A stretch of 64,000 bases of DNA, from assembly GCA_035508275.1 (NCBI GenBank), contig DATJNI010000016.1, positions 22,150 to 86,149 of the forward strand. The letters run 5' to 3'. The notes under the pieces are model-generated. The model made no database searches. It was not told the origin of the DNA and was given only the letters and a program-made list of their open reading frames with translations. Position 1 is the first letter of the stretch. Every line of letters starts with the position of its first letter. The stretch comes from DATJNI01 sp035508275. Lineage in GTDB: Bacteria > Patescibacteriota > Saccharimonadia > Saccharimonadales > UBA4665. Both the position numbers and the translations under genes were made by a program. Shown here one piece after another: positions 32,010 through 38,687 of the stretch.

Positions 32010-32541
32010 ACTTATCACCACTTTCAAGATATTTACCGTCTGTTATACCAACAACTTTTCCATCAATCATCAGTCCCATAGCTTCAAGCACTTTTTTAGC
32101 TGGATCTTCTCTAGGCTGCTGCCCTTCAGCCATACTTTGAGTGATTCTTATTGGCTCACCCAGCTCAGTTTTAATGTGATTAAGTATCAGTGACATATCT
32201 CTAAGAGACAGCTGTTGAGGTCTATCTAATAACTCATCAAAATATTTGAAGATCTTTATCTTGGCATAAATTAACTGCGGCAGTATTTCCCTGAATAATA
32301 GCTCAGCCTCTTCCCTACGCTCTGCCATAATTTTCCGCCTAATTTCCGCCCTTTTACTACCCCACTCAAGGATATGGCGCTGAGTATTTCCGGAATGTAT
32401 CCTCTTAAAGTCCCAGCCCTTAACATCACGCAACCAGGTAGTAGCACCGTCTATATCTTCATTGGCAATAAACTCATATTCAAGCACCTGCCAATCTATG
32501 GGCTTCCTATATGACCTATTAATAATGTCAGCTGATTGCAT
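32002..32541 (-). CDS. helical protein with HTH-like N-terminus (small-terminase-like)
   Basis: A 179-aa soluble protein. The first 75 residues contain a W..LE..FI..EDIDGATTWLRDVKGW pattern like the helix-turn-helix of phage small terminase subunits; a coiled-coil-like basic and acidic stretch follows (ERREEAELLFREILPQLIYA near residue 75) and a short beta-rich C-terminus (MIDGKVVGITDGKYLES). I cannot assign a function. It is the first gene of a two-gene unit with the zinc-ribbon/HEPN-like gene and may be its regulator or partner. A leader with AAGGAG and a TATACT -10 lie upstream, interleaved with the divergent SGNH promoter. Confidence 0.65.
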   Translation of the reverse strand: MQSADIINRSYRKPIDWQVLEYEFIANEDIDGATTWLRDVKGWDFKRIHSGNTQRHILEWGSKRAEIRRKIMAERREEAELLFREILPQLIYAKIKIFKYFDELLDRPQQLSLRDMSLILNHIKTELGEPIRITQSMAEGQQPREDPAKKVLEAMGLMIDGKVVGITDGKYLESGDKYD

Positions 32542-32566
32542 AACCTATGACCAACTCCTTACATTT

Positions 32567-32576
32567 AGTATAGAAT
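32567..32576. promoter_or_regulatory. interleaved divergent -10 boxes (HTH/HEPN operon and SGNH operon)
   Basis: TAGAAT at 32571-32576 on the plus strand ends 7 nt before the ATG at 32584. TATACT on the minus strand covers 32567-32572. The 2-base overlap is the same geometry as at 12330-12339. Confidence 0.5.
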
Positions 32577-32583
32577 AAAAGTG

Positions 32584-33258
32584 ATGAACACTAATCCTAA
32601 TGCTAAGACCGTATTGTGCTTTGGTGATAGCAACACTCATGGAACAAAACCTGATAGATCCGGACGCTATGCTGTTAATGAGCGCTGGACTGGACTACTT
32701 CAAAAGCAACTAGGTGATCAATACTACATTATTGAAGAAGGCTTAGGTGGACGGACTACAGACTTAGAACATATCAATCCTGAAAAACCTAGCAGAAATG
32801 GCCTTGTTTATTTTAAGGCGTGTATAGACTCTCACATGCCACTTGACATCATAATCATAATGCTAGGCACAAATGACCTTAAAACTGCCTATAACCGTTC
32901 TGCTGAAGACATAGCAACCGCCCTTAAGCAGTACCCTGAATATATTAAAAAGTATTGTAATAGCCGTAACCTTAAGCTGCCTAGAATCATATTGGTCAGC
33001 CCAGTATATATAGACAGTAATGCACCGGAGTTTGTAGACACTATGCCCACTGAAAACGTCTATGATGGGGTTTCAGCTCAAAAATCACATGATTTGGCAC
33101 AAGCTATTAGTGAGGTTGCTGAAGAAACAGGATGTGAGTTTATTGATGCCGGTCTGATTGCCACCGTTGGTAATGACGGTTTGCACATGGATAAAGAATC
33201 TCAACCTAAGCTAGCAAATAAGTTATTTGAGTCTATAAAGGAGGCACTTAGCGTATGA
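32584..33258 (+). CDS. SGNH/GDSL-family hydrolase
   Basis: A 224-aa serine esterase-like hydrolase, with the four SGNH blocks: block I CFGDSNTHGTK with the nucleophile Ser near residue 13, block II glycine in EEGLGGRTTDLE, block III IMLGTNDLKTA with the oxyanion Asn near residue 96, and block V NDGLHMD with catalytic Asp/His near residue 200. It lacks a signal peptide, so acts inside the cell, perhaps on a carbohydrate ester or an aryl/acyl ester. Start is the ATG at 32584; the preceding GTG is inside the predicted leaderless boundary. It is followed by the dehydrogenase-like gene with a 4-bp overlap. Confidence 0.88.
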   Translation: MNTNPNAKTVLCFGDSNTHGTKPDRSGRYAVNERWTGLLQKQLGDQYYIIEEGLGGRTTDLEHINPEKPSRNGLVYFKACIDSHMPLDIIIIMLGTNDLKTAYNRSAEDIATALKQYPEYIKKYCNSRNLKLPRIILVSPVYIDSNAPEFVDTMPTENVYDGVSAQKSHDLAQAISEVAEETGCEFIDAGLIATVGNDGLHMDKESQPKLANKLFESIKEALSV

Positions 33259-34193
33259 AGGCTTTTATTTTTGATCCACTTTGGGATGATTTAATTACTG
33301 ATGATCTAGCAGAACAGCTTAAAGCCAGTAACCTTGACTTGGTTATTACCAAAGATATTGCTCCTCTATCTAAATGTGCTGCACTATTTGAAGGTTCTGA
33401 AGACCGTATTCTTTGTCTAAACCCAGACTATGTTAGCTGGAAGCTACCGTCTGAAGATTATAAAAACATTCCTAGCCTTAAGGGAATATTTGGTGCTGCC
33501 ACATCAACTTCATGGATAGACAAAACATATGCTAATGAAAAAAATATACCGGTGTGTGATATCAAAAACTTCTCTACACAAGCAGTGGCAGAATGGGCTA
33601 TCACAATGATGTTTAATGTTGCACGTCAGACACCAAGACTAATTAAGGACGGATTTCCATTAGATTATGACAAAGATTTTATGAAGTACAGAGGTGTTGA
33701 GTTGCAAGGCAAGACTGCCGGTATCATTGGTATGGGTCACATTGGTAGAGCCATAGCGGATAGATGTAATGGTCTTGGTATGAAAGTAATTTTTTGGTCA
33801 AGAAGCCCCAAAGAACAGATATATTCAGCGGTAACTTTAGAGAGACTCATGTCGGAAGCTGATGTTATATTTCCGGCTATGGAATTAAATGATGAAACCA
33901 AAACTATTATTACTGATGAACTGCTAAAGTCTATGAAAAGCTCAGCCATATTTATTAGCATTGTCCATGACCTTTTCAACCTTGAGCTAATTCTAGAGAT
34001 GGTGAAGTCTGGTAAACTATTTGGTTTTGGCTTTGAGTCAGAGCCTAAATCATTTAATAAATATGATGGTAACGTATGGGCTGCGCCTTCTTATGCATGG
34101 ACTACGGATAGCTCAATGCACAATTCAATGACCAAGTGGATAGAAAATATGGTTAATGCCTCTAAGGGTGACTTCCCTAATAGGATTAACTAA
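33255..34193 (+). CDS. D-2-hydroxyacid dehydrogenase-like protein with altered active site
   Basis: A 312-aa member of the D-isomer 2-hydroxyacid dehydrogenase family. The NAD-binding Rossmann motif GIIGMGHIGRAIADRCN (near residue 155) and the conserved helix of AVAEWAITMMFN are present. The catalytic Arg of the usual NVARG block is missing (here SIVHDL), and the PH pair carrying the catalytic His is APSYAW. It may have lost or changed activity, or bind NAD for another role. It forms a two-gene unit with the SGNH hydrolase, so both probably act on one small molecule. Confidence 0.82.
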   Translation: MKAFIFDPLWDDLITDDLAEQLKASNLDLVITKDIAPLSKCAALFEGSEDRILCLNPDYVSWKLPSEDYKNIPSLKGIFGAATSTSWIDKTYANEKNIPVCDIKNFSTQAVAEWAITMMFNVARQTPRLIKDGFPLDYDKDFMKYRGVELQGKTAGIIGMGHIGRAIADRCNGLGMKVIFWSRSPKEQIYSAVTLERLMSEADVIFPAMELNDETKTIITDELLKSMKSSAIFISIVHDLFNLELILEMVKSGKLFGFGFESEPKSFNKYDGNVWAAPSYAWTTDSSMHNSMTKWIENMVNASKGDFPNRIN

Positions 34194-34419
34194 CTGAGCT
34201 ATCAGCAGATGTTATCACAAAATTGTCTGTGCTGCCGGCACTTAACTTAGTACTTAGAAGCTCAATTAGCTCAACAACGTAACCAGTAGCTGTTACTACA
34301 GTAGATGGATATTGTATATTCCTACCACCAGCATAATTACCAGATGTAGTTTGATTATGATCAGACTCACTGCTGTATTGATTTAGTATGTTGATTGAGT
34401 CAACTAGATTGTTACCCAT
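34186..34419 (-). CDS. small hypothetical protein, 77 aa
   Basis: A short Ser/Thr/Asn-rich protein with no recognised domain. It is supported by a good Shine-Dalgarno site (AAAGGGG) eight nt before the ATG. It overlaps the 3' end of the dehydrogenase-like gene by 8 bp on the opposite strand. The composition (SDHNQTTSGNYAGGRNIQYP in the middle) is not that of a membrane or DNA-binding protein. Function unknown. Confidence 0.5.
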   Translation of the reverse strand: MGNNLVDSINILNQYSSESDHNQTTSGNYAGGRNIQYPSTVVTATGYVVELIELLSTKLSAGSTDNFVITSADSSVS

Positions 34420-34532
34420 AACGTTACCCCTTTTGCTTGTATAATCAGCATTATATTACTTTAGCGCTATCAAATGCTAGTCAGTAGGGTTTGATAACCA
34501 TTAGGCATATTATAAATAAGATGTTGCTGGGA

Positions 34533-34733
34533 CTATAAATATAGCTCAACCTTTGGCTCAAGCGGCTCAAAAGTAAAGTCCTTAAAGGTGTATAGGCAGT
34601 TTTCTAGGCTAGAATATCTATCTAGGATTTCAGCTATAAGCTCACCACGTTGAGTTTGAGTTGACCCTCCGTCTTGCAGCCAAGTCTTGACTTTTACAAT
34701 ATTTAGTGGTATTATACTTTTACTATAAGAGGT
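34533..34733 (-). pseudogene. gene fragment without a start codon
   Basis: In the otherwise empty 34420-34740 gap the minus strand has a protein-like open frame ending in YTFKDFTFEPLEPKVELYL and containing GELIAEILDRYSSLEN. No ATG, GTG or TTG exists in frame before the upstream stop, so it looks like the 3' remnant of a gene, about 60 codons. The rest of the gap (34420-34532) shows nothing but AT-rich sequence. The fragment overlaps the promoter of the plus-strand gene at 34741. Confidence 0.4.
34713..34732 (+). promoter_or_regulatory. -10 element and ribosome site of the acidic protein gene
   Basis: TATACT (34713-34718) is followed by AAGAGG (34727-34732), 8 nt before GTG and 11 nt before ATG; the spacing favours GTG as the start. 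Confidence 0.45.
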
Positions 34734-34740
34734 TTATTTT

Positions 34741-35328
34741 GTGATGGCCAGTCAGGAATTTATTTTACAAGATACCCTGGTTGATGAAGAGCTTGCTGAA
34801 GTTATTGCTTACGAGGTTGCTCCATATGTTGATAGAGCAATTGCGTTAAGAGAGGGTAAAACTTATTTAGCTAAGCTTAATCCGGAAACAGCTGCATTTA
34901 TTGGTCATGATTTGTTAGGTGGGGTTGATACAGAAATTGCAAACATCCTAGACGAGGTCAATCACATTGCTGTGGTTATCGAAGACGAAAATGACCGAGA
35001 GAATGAAGCTAAATTGATAGACGAGTCGGATGACTGGAGCAAAGAAGAAGTGCAACAATACGCAGATGCTAGTTTTGAACGATGGCATGAGTACGACGAC
35101 GATGAAAATGACAAAGCTGAGCTTCGTCATAGTTTGATTGATAGAATTCACCCAGATGACGAAAGATACTCGAAGTACATAAGAGGAATTCGAAATACGT
35201 TTTGGTACCACTGCTATGCAAGGAGTTGGAACGGAACTGACCCCAGGCGAAAACCTGAACTTGACGTGCCGCTGATCAGAATAGAAAAATTTCTTGACCA
35301 GAAATCAGTCAATCTGGCTTCAAGTTAG
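34741..35328 (+). CDS. acidic hypothetical protein, 195 aa
   Basis: A soluble, strongly acidic protein rich in Asp/Glu (for example EDENDRENEAKLIDESDDW near residue 81 and YDDDENDKAELRHSLIDRI near 117). No membrane segment, signal peptide or known motif. The acidic character could mean a nucleic-acid mimic or a binding partner of a basic protein, but that is speculation. The start is GTG at 34741 or ATG at 34744. It is flanked by a broken gene on one side and small membrane proteins on the other, in the accessory region. Confidence 0.6.
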   Translation: MMASQEFILQDTLVDEELAEVIAYEVAPYVDRAIALREGKTYLAKLNPETAAFIGHDLLGGVDTEIANILDEVNHIAVVIEDENDRENEAKLIDESDDWSKEEVQQYADASFERWHEYDDDENDKAELRHSLIDRIHPDDERYSKYIRGIRNTFWYHCYARSWNGTDPRRKPELDVPLIRIEKFLDQKSVNLASS

Positions 35329-35418
35329 ATAATTTGATAGGCCGAGGAACTAGCTAAAAAGTTTTAACATTGAACAAAATGGCCAGCCAAATGCATATTT
35401 TACGAACTCTTCCTGCTA

Positions 35419-35586
35419 TCAACGATTCTTTATGAATGCCAAATAGAAAGACATATATGTTAGAACGATTCCAATGTTCGCCATTAGTCGTTCCCAGAAT
35501 CGATGCCTAAAAAATAAAACATCTACAGCGACCACGGTAGCGACCATGGCTAGGATGTAAATTATGGTTAATGCTTTGTTGCTCAT
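35419..35586 (-). CDS. small membrane protein, 55 aa
   Basis: A 55-aa protein with two hydrophobic stretches (ALTIIYILAMVATVVAVDVL near residue 5 and IGIVLTYMSFYLAFI near residue 38) split by a basic loop (FRHRFWERL). Supported by AAGGAA nine nt before the ATG and by lying 12 bp downstream of another small membrane protein gene. Probably a two-TM hairpin. Function unknown; small two-TM proteins in accessory regions can be toxins, immunity or holin-like proteins. Confidence 0.55.
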   Translation of the reverse strand: MSNKALTIIYILAMVATVVAVDVLFFRHRFWERLMANIGIVLTYMSFYLAFIKNR

Positions 35587-35598
35587 CGTTTTAATTCC

Positions 35599-35784
35599 TT
35601 ACTCAAAAAACTTACGGGCAAGACTCGCAGCCAGAACACCAAGAATGAAACCGCAACCGAAGATAAGAACATGATGGAATCTACTACTACTAATCAGGGC
35701 CCACGCAAGTAAAAATACTATTGCCCAGGCTACAAAAACACCGACTACATATATCCAATATGGGTATTTTTTAATTTTGGTCAT
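35599..35784 (-). CDS. small membrane protein, 61 aa
   Basis: Two hydrophobic segments, YWIYVVGVFVAWAIVFLLAW and HHVLIFGCGFILGVLAASL, separated by a short polar turn, with basic ends (KIKKYP, ARKFFE). This gives a helical hairpin. I chose the ATG at 35784 over a TTG at 35802 because TATACT ends 6 nt before the ATG, as in other leaderless genes here. It precedes the 55-aa membrane protein by 12 bp. Function unknown. Confidence 0.6.
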   Translation of the reverse strand: MTKIKKYPYWIYVVGVFVAWAIVFLLAWALISSSRFHHVLIFGCGFILGVLAASLARKFFE

Positions 35785-35790
35785 GATTAC

Positions 35791-35796
35791 AGTATA
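35791..35796 (-). promoter_or_regulatory. -10 element of the small membrane protein pair (leaderless type)
   Basis: TATACT on the minus strand ends 6 nt before the ATG at 35784. Confidence 0.45.
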
Positions 35797-35883
35797 TGCC
35801 AATCAGAATAAAATATGAGAAGTCTAAAGCTTAGGGCTTAGACATACTTTTCTACGTAGGTTGTTTATGATAAATTCGGCTAA

Positions 35884-36264
35884 CTAGGCAGTTAAAATTA
35901 ATCTACGAATCAATCCTATAAAACGATGCGAGTTGAAATACTCGGCCTCTCTTGCGTCTCGGTCCCTGATTACTCCGATTCGCTCTATTACGGCTTTGTC
36001 AAAATCTGATAGCCTTATCCTCGCCGCTTCCTCCGGATGACCAGCCGCTTCTTGTGCGTCGGCCACACGATCGAATATCTCGGCAATTACCGGGGGAATG
36101 TAGGGCGGAGCTTCTGCTCCCGTAACATAGCCACCGTATGGCCCACCATTGGGGCTTCTCTCGCCTGCAACTTCCTGAGCAGCGCGCATGCTAATTTCAG
36201 CAAACGTGTCTCTATTTACCTGCCCACCATTAGATAAGTTACGTCTAAGATAGCCATCTTCCAT
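35884..36264 (-). CDS. hypothetical protein, 126 aa
   Basis: A soluble protein with no recognised domain. Residues 35-60 are Gly/Pro-rich (GGPYGGYVTGAEAPPYIPPV); after that come helices rich in Ala, Arg and Glu (AEIFDRVADAQEAAGHPEEA near residue 60; RIGVIRDRDAREAEYF near 93). The base composition is more GC-rich than the neighbours, suggesting a separate origin. TATAAT ends 8 nt before the ATG. Function unknown. Confidence 0.55.
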   Translation of the reverse strand: MEDGYLRRNLSNGGQVNRDTFAEISMRAAQEVAGERSPNGGPYGGYVTGAEAPPYIPPVIAEIFDRVADAQEAAGHPEEAARIRLSDFDKAVIERIGVIRDRDAREAEYFNSHRFIGLIRRLILTA

Positions 36265-36272
36265 ATTACATA

Positions 36273-36278
36273 ATTATA
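36273..36278 (-). promoter_or_regulatory. -10 element of the 126-aa protein gene (leaderless type)
   Basis: TATAAT on the minus strand ends 8 nt before the ATG at 36264. Confidence 0.45.
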
Positions 36279-36331
36279 TCAGACTAAAGGCAAAGCGTTG
36301 AATACTTATGCGGCAAGGAATTTGCGCGTTT

Positions 36332-36589
36332 TTATATTCTTTTAAACCTTGGTTGTTTGGTGCCATCGTATTCAATATCCTCCAGGAAGTTCTTGGCAGT
36401 TCTCACCCAGACAGTACCGTACTCAAGCGAGCGATAGACAACGCAGGGCGCTTCATTGTCTTCCAGAAAACCAGTTGCTACTATTTCGTATTTTCCTCCC
36501 TTGTAGTGCTGGAATTTCTCGCAGTCTTTTGGCCTATATAATTGGTCCCATTGAGACTCGATATCTGCAATCGATTTTGGTTTGACCAT
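36332..36589 (-). CDS. DUF1653 domain protein
   Basis: An 85-aa single-domain protein matching DUF1653: KFQHYKGGKYEIVATG near residue 25, APCVVYRSLEYGTVWVR near residue 47 and NFLEDIEYDGTKQPRF at the end. The fold is a small beta barrel found alone or fused to other domains; its biochemical role is not established. TAGAAT ends 6 nt before the ATG, suggesting a leaderless mRNA. It stands alone between the 126-aa gene and the toxin-antitoxin pair. Confidence 0.8.
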   Translation of the reverse strand: MVKPKSIADIESQWDQLYRPKDCEKFQHYKGGKYEIVATGFLEDNEAPCVVYRSLEYGTVWVRTAKNFLEDIEYDGTKQPRFKRI

Positions 36590-36595
36590 GCTTTA

Positions 36596-36601
36596 ATTCT
36601 A
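36596..36601 (-). promoter_or_regulatory. -10 element of the DUF1653 gene (leaderless type)
   Basis: TAGAAT on the minus strand ends 6 nt before the ATG at 36589. Confidence 0.45.
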
Positions 36602-36645
36602 ACAAACCTCTGGATTGTCTTCTCTGGATAGTACTTAAGGTCTAT

Positions 36646-37029
36646 TTAGCTTGAGTTGCGCATAAGCCAATTGGCAATCTCGTCAATTTTTAGATGATGT
36701 GTCGCCACTTTGACGGCAAAATCCTCCAGATCCTGTGGGCTAGCGCTCAGACTAACGCCATTGCGCGCTAAAAAGATACCACAAGATGTTACAGCACTAC
36801 GTTTATTGCCATCACTAAAAGGATGGTCACCTATAATATTCCTTAAGTACACCGCAGCCTTATCGTATAGAGACGGGTACTGCTCTTCACCAAACGCAAC
36901 TTGTTTTGGTGCTTGAACAACGGACTTAAGTCGTGTCTCGTCTCTTACGCCGTGACTTCCGCCATAGTCCTCAATTACTTGGAAGTGTAGACGGAGAATC
37001 TCCTCCAAGCTTAAGTATTTAACCTTCAT
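36646..37029 (-). CDS. doc: Doc-family toxin (Fic fold)
   Basis: A 127-aa death-on-curing protein. The Fic/Doc catalytic loop is intact: GDHPFSDGNKRSAVTS near residue 67, matching HxFx(D/N)GNKR. Doc toxins phosphorylate EF-Tu and stop translation; that function is known for the P1 phage family and inferred here. Its ATG overlaps the stop of the antitoxin gene by 4 bp, the usual antitoxin-first order. The pair sits near the right end of the accessory region, where it would stabilise the element. Confidence 0.9.
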   Translation of the reverse strand: MKVKYLSLEEILRLHFQVIEDYGGSHGVRDETRLKSVVQAPKQVAFGEEQYPSLYDKAAVYLRNIIGDHPFSDGNKRSAVTSCGIFLARNGVSLSASPQDLEDFAVKVATHHLKIDEIANWLMRNSS

Positions 37030-37244
37030 TTATCTGCAAGGTTTTTGAGAGTCTGGCCATACTTAGCAACAAATGCTTCATATTCACGCAGTAATTCATT
37101 CTGCTTGTCCCCAGCACCTACGAGCTCTACCTTAAGATTAAGTGTGTCACCCTTTTTAGCACCTAGTCTGGCTAGGTCTTTTTTCGATAGGGTTACGCCC
37201 TGACTAGAGCCAATTTGTATAACTTTCTGAGTTGTTTCAATCAT
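37026..37244 (-). CDS. AbrB/MazE-like antitoxin
   Basis: A 72-aa protein with an N-terminal swapped-hairpin (SpoVT/AbrB-like) DNA-binding domain, KVIQIGSSQGVTLSKKDLAR near residue 7, and a C-terminal helical tail (ELLREYEAFVAKYGQTLKNL) that would thread onto the Doc toxin. It should repress its own operon together with Doc. Repeated TATTATAA units upstream overlap the -10 box and look like the operator. TATAAT ends 6 nt before the ATG, so the antitoxin mRNA may be leaderless. Confidence 0.85.
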   Translation of the reverse strand: MIETTQKVIQIGSSQGVTLSKKDLARLGAKKGDTLNLKVELVGAGDKQNELLREYEAFVAKYGQTLKNLADK

Positions 37245-37249
37245 ATTTC

Positions 37250-37268
37250 TATTATAAACATATTATAA
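37250..37268 (-). promoter_or_regulatory. TA promoter with repeated operator-like half sites
   Basis: The plus strand has TATTATAA at 37250-37257 and again at 37261-37268, an 11-bp period (one helical turn). The first copy contains the minus-strand TATAAT that ends 6 nt before the antitoxin ATG. Confidence 0.5.
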
Positions 37269-37304
37269 TCAGTGTCAAGCAAAGATGTCGTCTCTCTTTT
37301 TTGC

Positions 37305-37310
37305 TATTAT
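37305..37310 (+). promoter_or_regulatory. -10 element of the flavin-binding protein gene (leaderless type)
   Basis: TATTAT ends 6 nt before the ATG at 37317. Confidence 0.45.
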
Positions 37311-37316
37311 TAACTT

Positions 37317-37733
37317 ATGGGTACAAAAGAGGATTTGTTTGCTTTTCTTAATTCGCACATGCTGGCGGTAGTGTCTACTGTTGACCCAAGTGGAGCACCA
37401 GAGGCTGCAGTTGTAGGGTTTGGGCAAACTAAAGACCTAGAGCTAGTATTTGGTACTGAGAATACTTCGCGTAAGTATAAAAATATTATGGGTAATCCTA
37501 GGGTCGCCTTTGTTATTGGTTGGTCAGACGCAACTGTGCAATATGAGGGGACGGCCAGAGAACTTTCTGTTGAAGAGCTACAAATTATTAAAGATAATTA
37601 TTGGAAGAAGAATCCTAGAGTTAAGTCACGTAACGTTAATCCTAAGGAGAGATATTTTCTAGTCAAGCCTACTTGGATCCGTTATACCGACCTTAAAACC
37701 AAACCTTGGAATATCCAGGAATTAAAATTCTAG
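37317..37733 (+). CDS. pyridoxamine 5'-phosphate oxidase-like flavin-binding protein
   Basis: A 138-aa split-barrel protein of the PNPOx-like FMN/F420-binding superfamily. Indicators are MLAVVSTVDPSGAPEAAVVG near residue 14, FGTENTSRKYKNIMGNPRVA near residue 46 and the C-terminal RYFLVKPTWIRYTDLK. Such single-domain proteins bind a flavin or related cofactor and act as small oxidoreductases or general-stress proteins; genuine PNPOx activity is unlikely for this length. It is the first core-like gene after the accessory region. Confidence 0.82.
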   Translation: MGTKEDLFAFLNSHMLAVVSTVDPSGAPEAAVVGFGQTKDLELVFGTENTSRKYKNIMGNPRVAFVIGWSDATVQYEGTARELSVEELQIIKDNYWKKNPRVKSRNVNPKERYFLVKPTWIRYTDLKTKPWNIQELKF

Positions 37734-37813
37734 AATTATTTTGCTGAACAGGGCTGAGGGTTGCCTTTACTCTTTAATTATGTTTAAATATGCACATATA
37801 TGGAGGCCTCATA

Positions 37814-38635
37814 GTGTCAGTGGAAATAATGGCATGGAACATTGCCGACGGCTTTAGCGATAAAGATAGGTACGAGGGTATTGTTGAGGTGGTTACGGAA
37901 CGCATGCCGGATGCCATTATCTTTTCTGAGGCTTGGCACCAAGACCAAGTAGCTTGGCTAGGAGAGGCTGCCCGACATTTTATGAGCGCTGGCTACAATT
38001 TAAGACATACAAAGTACGAAGATGATGAAGACAGAGACGATAGACACGGCCTTCTTGCCATGGTGCACAGGAGAGCATGGGGTGGCCACTCGAGTGTAGT
38101 TAGGATCTCAGGTCGGAATGCCCTTATGATGGGGATGAAGGACCCGGCAACAGGCGCTAGGTTTAATTTTTATGGTGCACATTTAAATGACAGGAGCGAA
38201 GCCAGTCGCTTAAGTCAAGTAGCAGCCATGATACGAGCATTAAATATAGTTGGAGGAGATAACCCCGTGGTCGTTGCTGGCGATTTAAATGCTTCTTATA
38301 GGAAAGGGTTAGTTCCTGGCGCCTTCCGTTTAGTGGGGCCTCTATTTAAAGACGTGCCGGTTGTTAACTATGCGCCTGGATACAAGCCAGACAGATTAAC
38401 CTTCGCAGCCGATTCGCTCAGACGAGCCGGGGAGATGGCCATTGGCTCCACTATGCAAGCGTTTCGTGACGAAGGTTTTAAAGATGCTCATCCTGGGCAT
38501 CGTCCAACCATAAGTCTTCTTAACTTGGACCATATACTTGTAAGAGGTCCTAGGGTAATTGATAGTGAGGTTTTGCCTAAAACGCCTCTGAGTGATCACC
38601 GAGCTATTACCGCAACTCTTGAAGTTGAAGCCTAA
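37814..38635 (+). CDS. endonuclease/exonuclease/phosphatase (EEP) family protein
   Basis: A 273-aa EEP-fold metallohydrolase. The conserved sites are visible: MAWNIADGF (Asn), IIFSEAWHQ (metal Glu), FYGAHLND (His region), VVAGDLNASY (Asp/Asn), LNLDHILVRG and LSDHRAITATL (catalytic Asp/His). Substrate may be nucleic acid, phosphoinositide or another phosphodiester. The start is GTG at 37814: TGGAGG lies seven nt before it, whereas the ATG at 37790 would put that site inside the coding region. No signal peptide from this start. Confidence 0.85.
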   Translation: MSVEIMAWNIADGFSDKDRYEGIVEVVTERMPDAIIFSEAWHQDQVAWLGEAARHFMSAGYNLRHTKYEDDEDRDDRHGLLAMVHRRAWGGHSSVVRISGRNALMMGMKDPATGARFNFYGAHLNDRSEASRLSQVAAMIRALNIVGGDNPVVVAGDLNASYRKGLVPGAFRLVGPLFKDVPVVNYAPGYKPDRLTFAADSLRRAGEMAIGSTMQAFRDEGFKDAHPGHRPTISLLNLDHILVRGPRVIDSEVLPKTPLSDHRAITATLEVEA

Positions 38636-38652
38636 ATCTTAGTCAAATCATA

Positions 38653-38658
38653 TATAAT
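38653..38658 (+). promoter_or_regulatory. -10 element upstream of the duplicated membrane protein gene
   Basis: TATAAT 29 nt before the ATG at 38688; the leader contains GAGTTGAGG as a possible ribosome site. Confidence 0.45.
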
Positions 38659-38687
38659 ACCCTTAGACATAAGCGAGTTGAGGCTTA

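Larger units (their letters stand above)
26976..37260. mobile_element. putative integrative element at tRNA-Gln (right boundary uncertain)
   Basis: The left border is the 3' end of tRNA-Gln with the serine recombinase reading into it. To the right are mainly uncharacterised genes, small membrane proteins, a Doc/AbrB-type pair and a broken gene, unlike the housekeeping content on both sides. By eye I found no second copy of the tRNA 3' end, which is expected for serine recombinases with short core sites. The right end is placed near 37260 because core-like genes resume after it; it could be earlier. Confidence 0.5.

Noticed and set aside
26976..37800. Direct repeat of the tRNA-Gln 3' end marking the right attachment site.
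   Set aside because: I scanned for the T-arm/acceptor sequence and saw no second copy, so the right end stays undefined.
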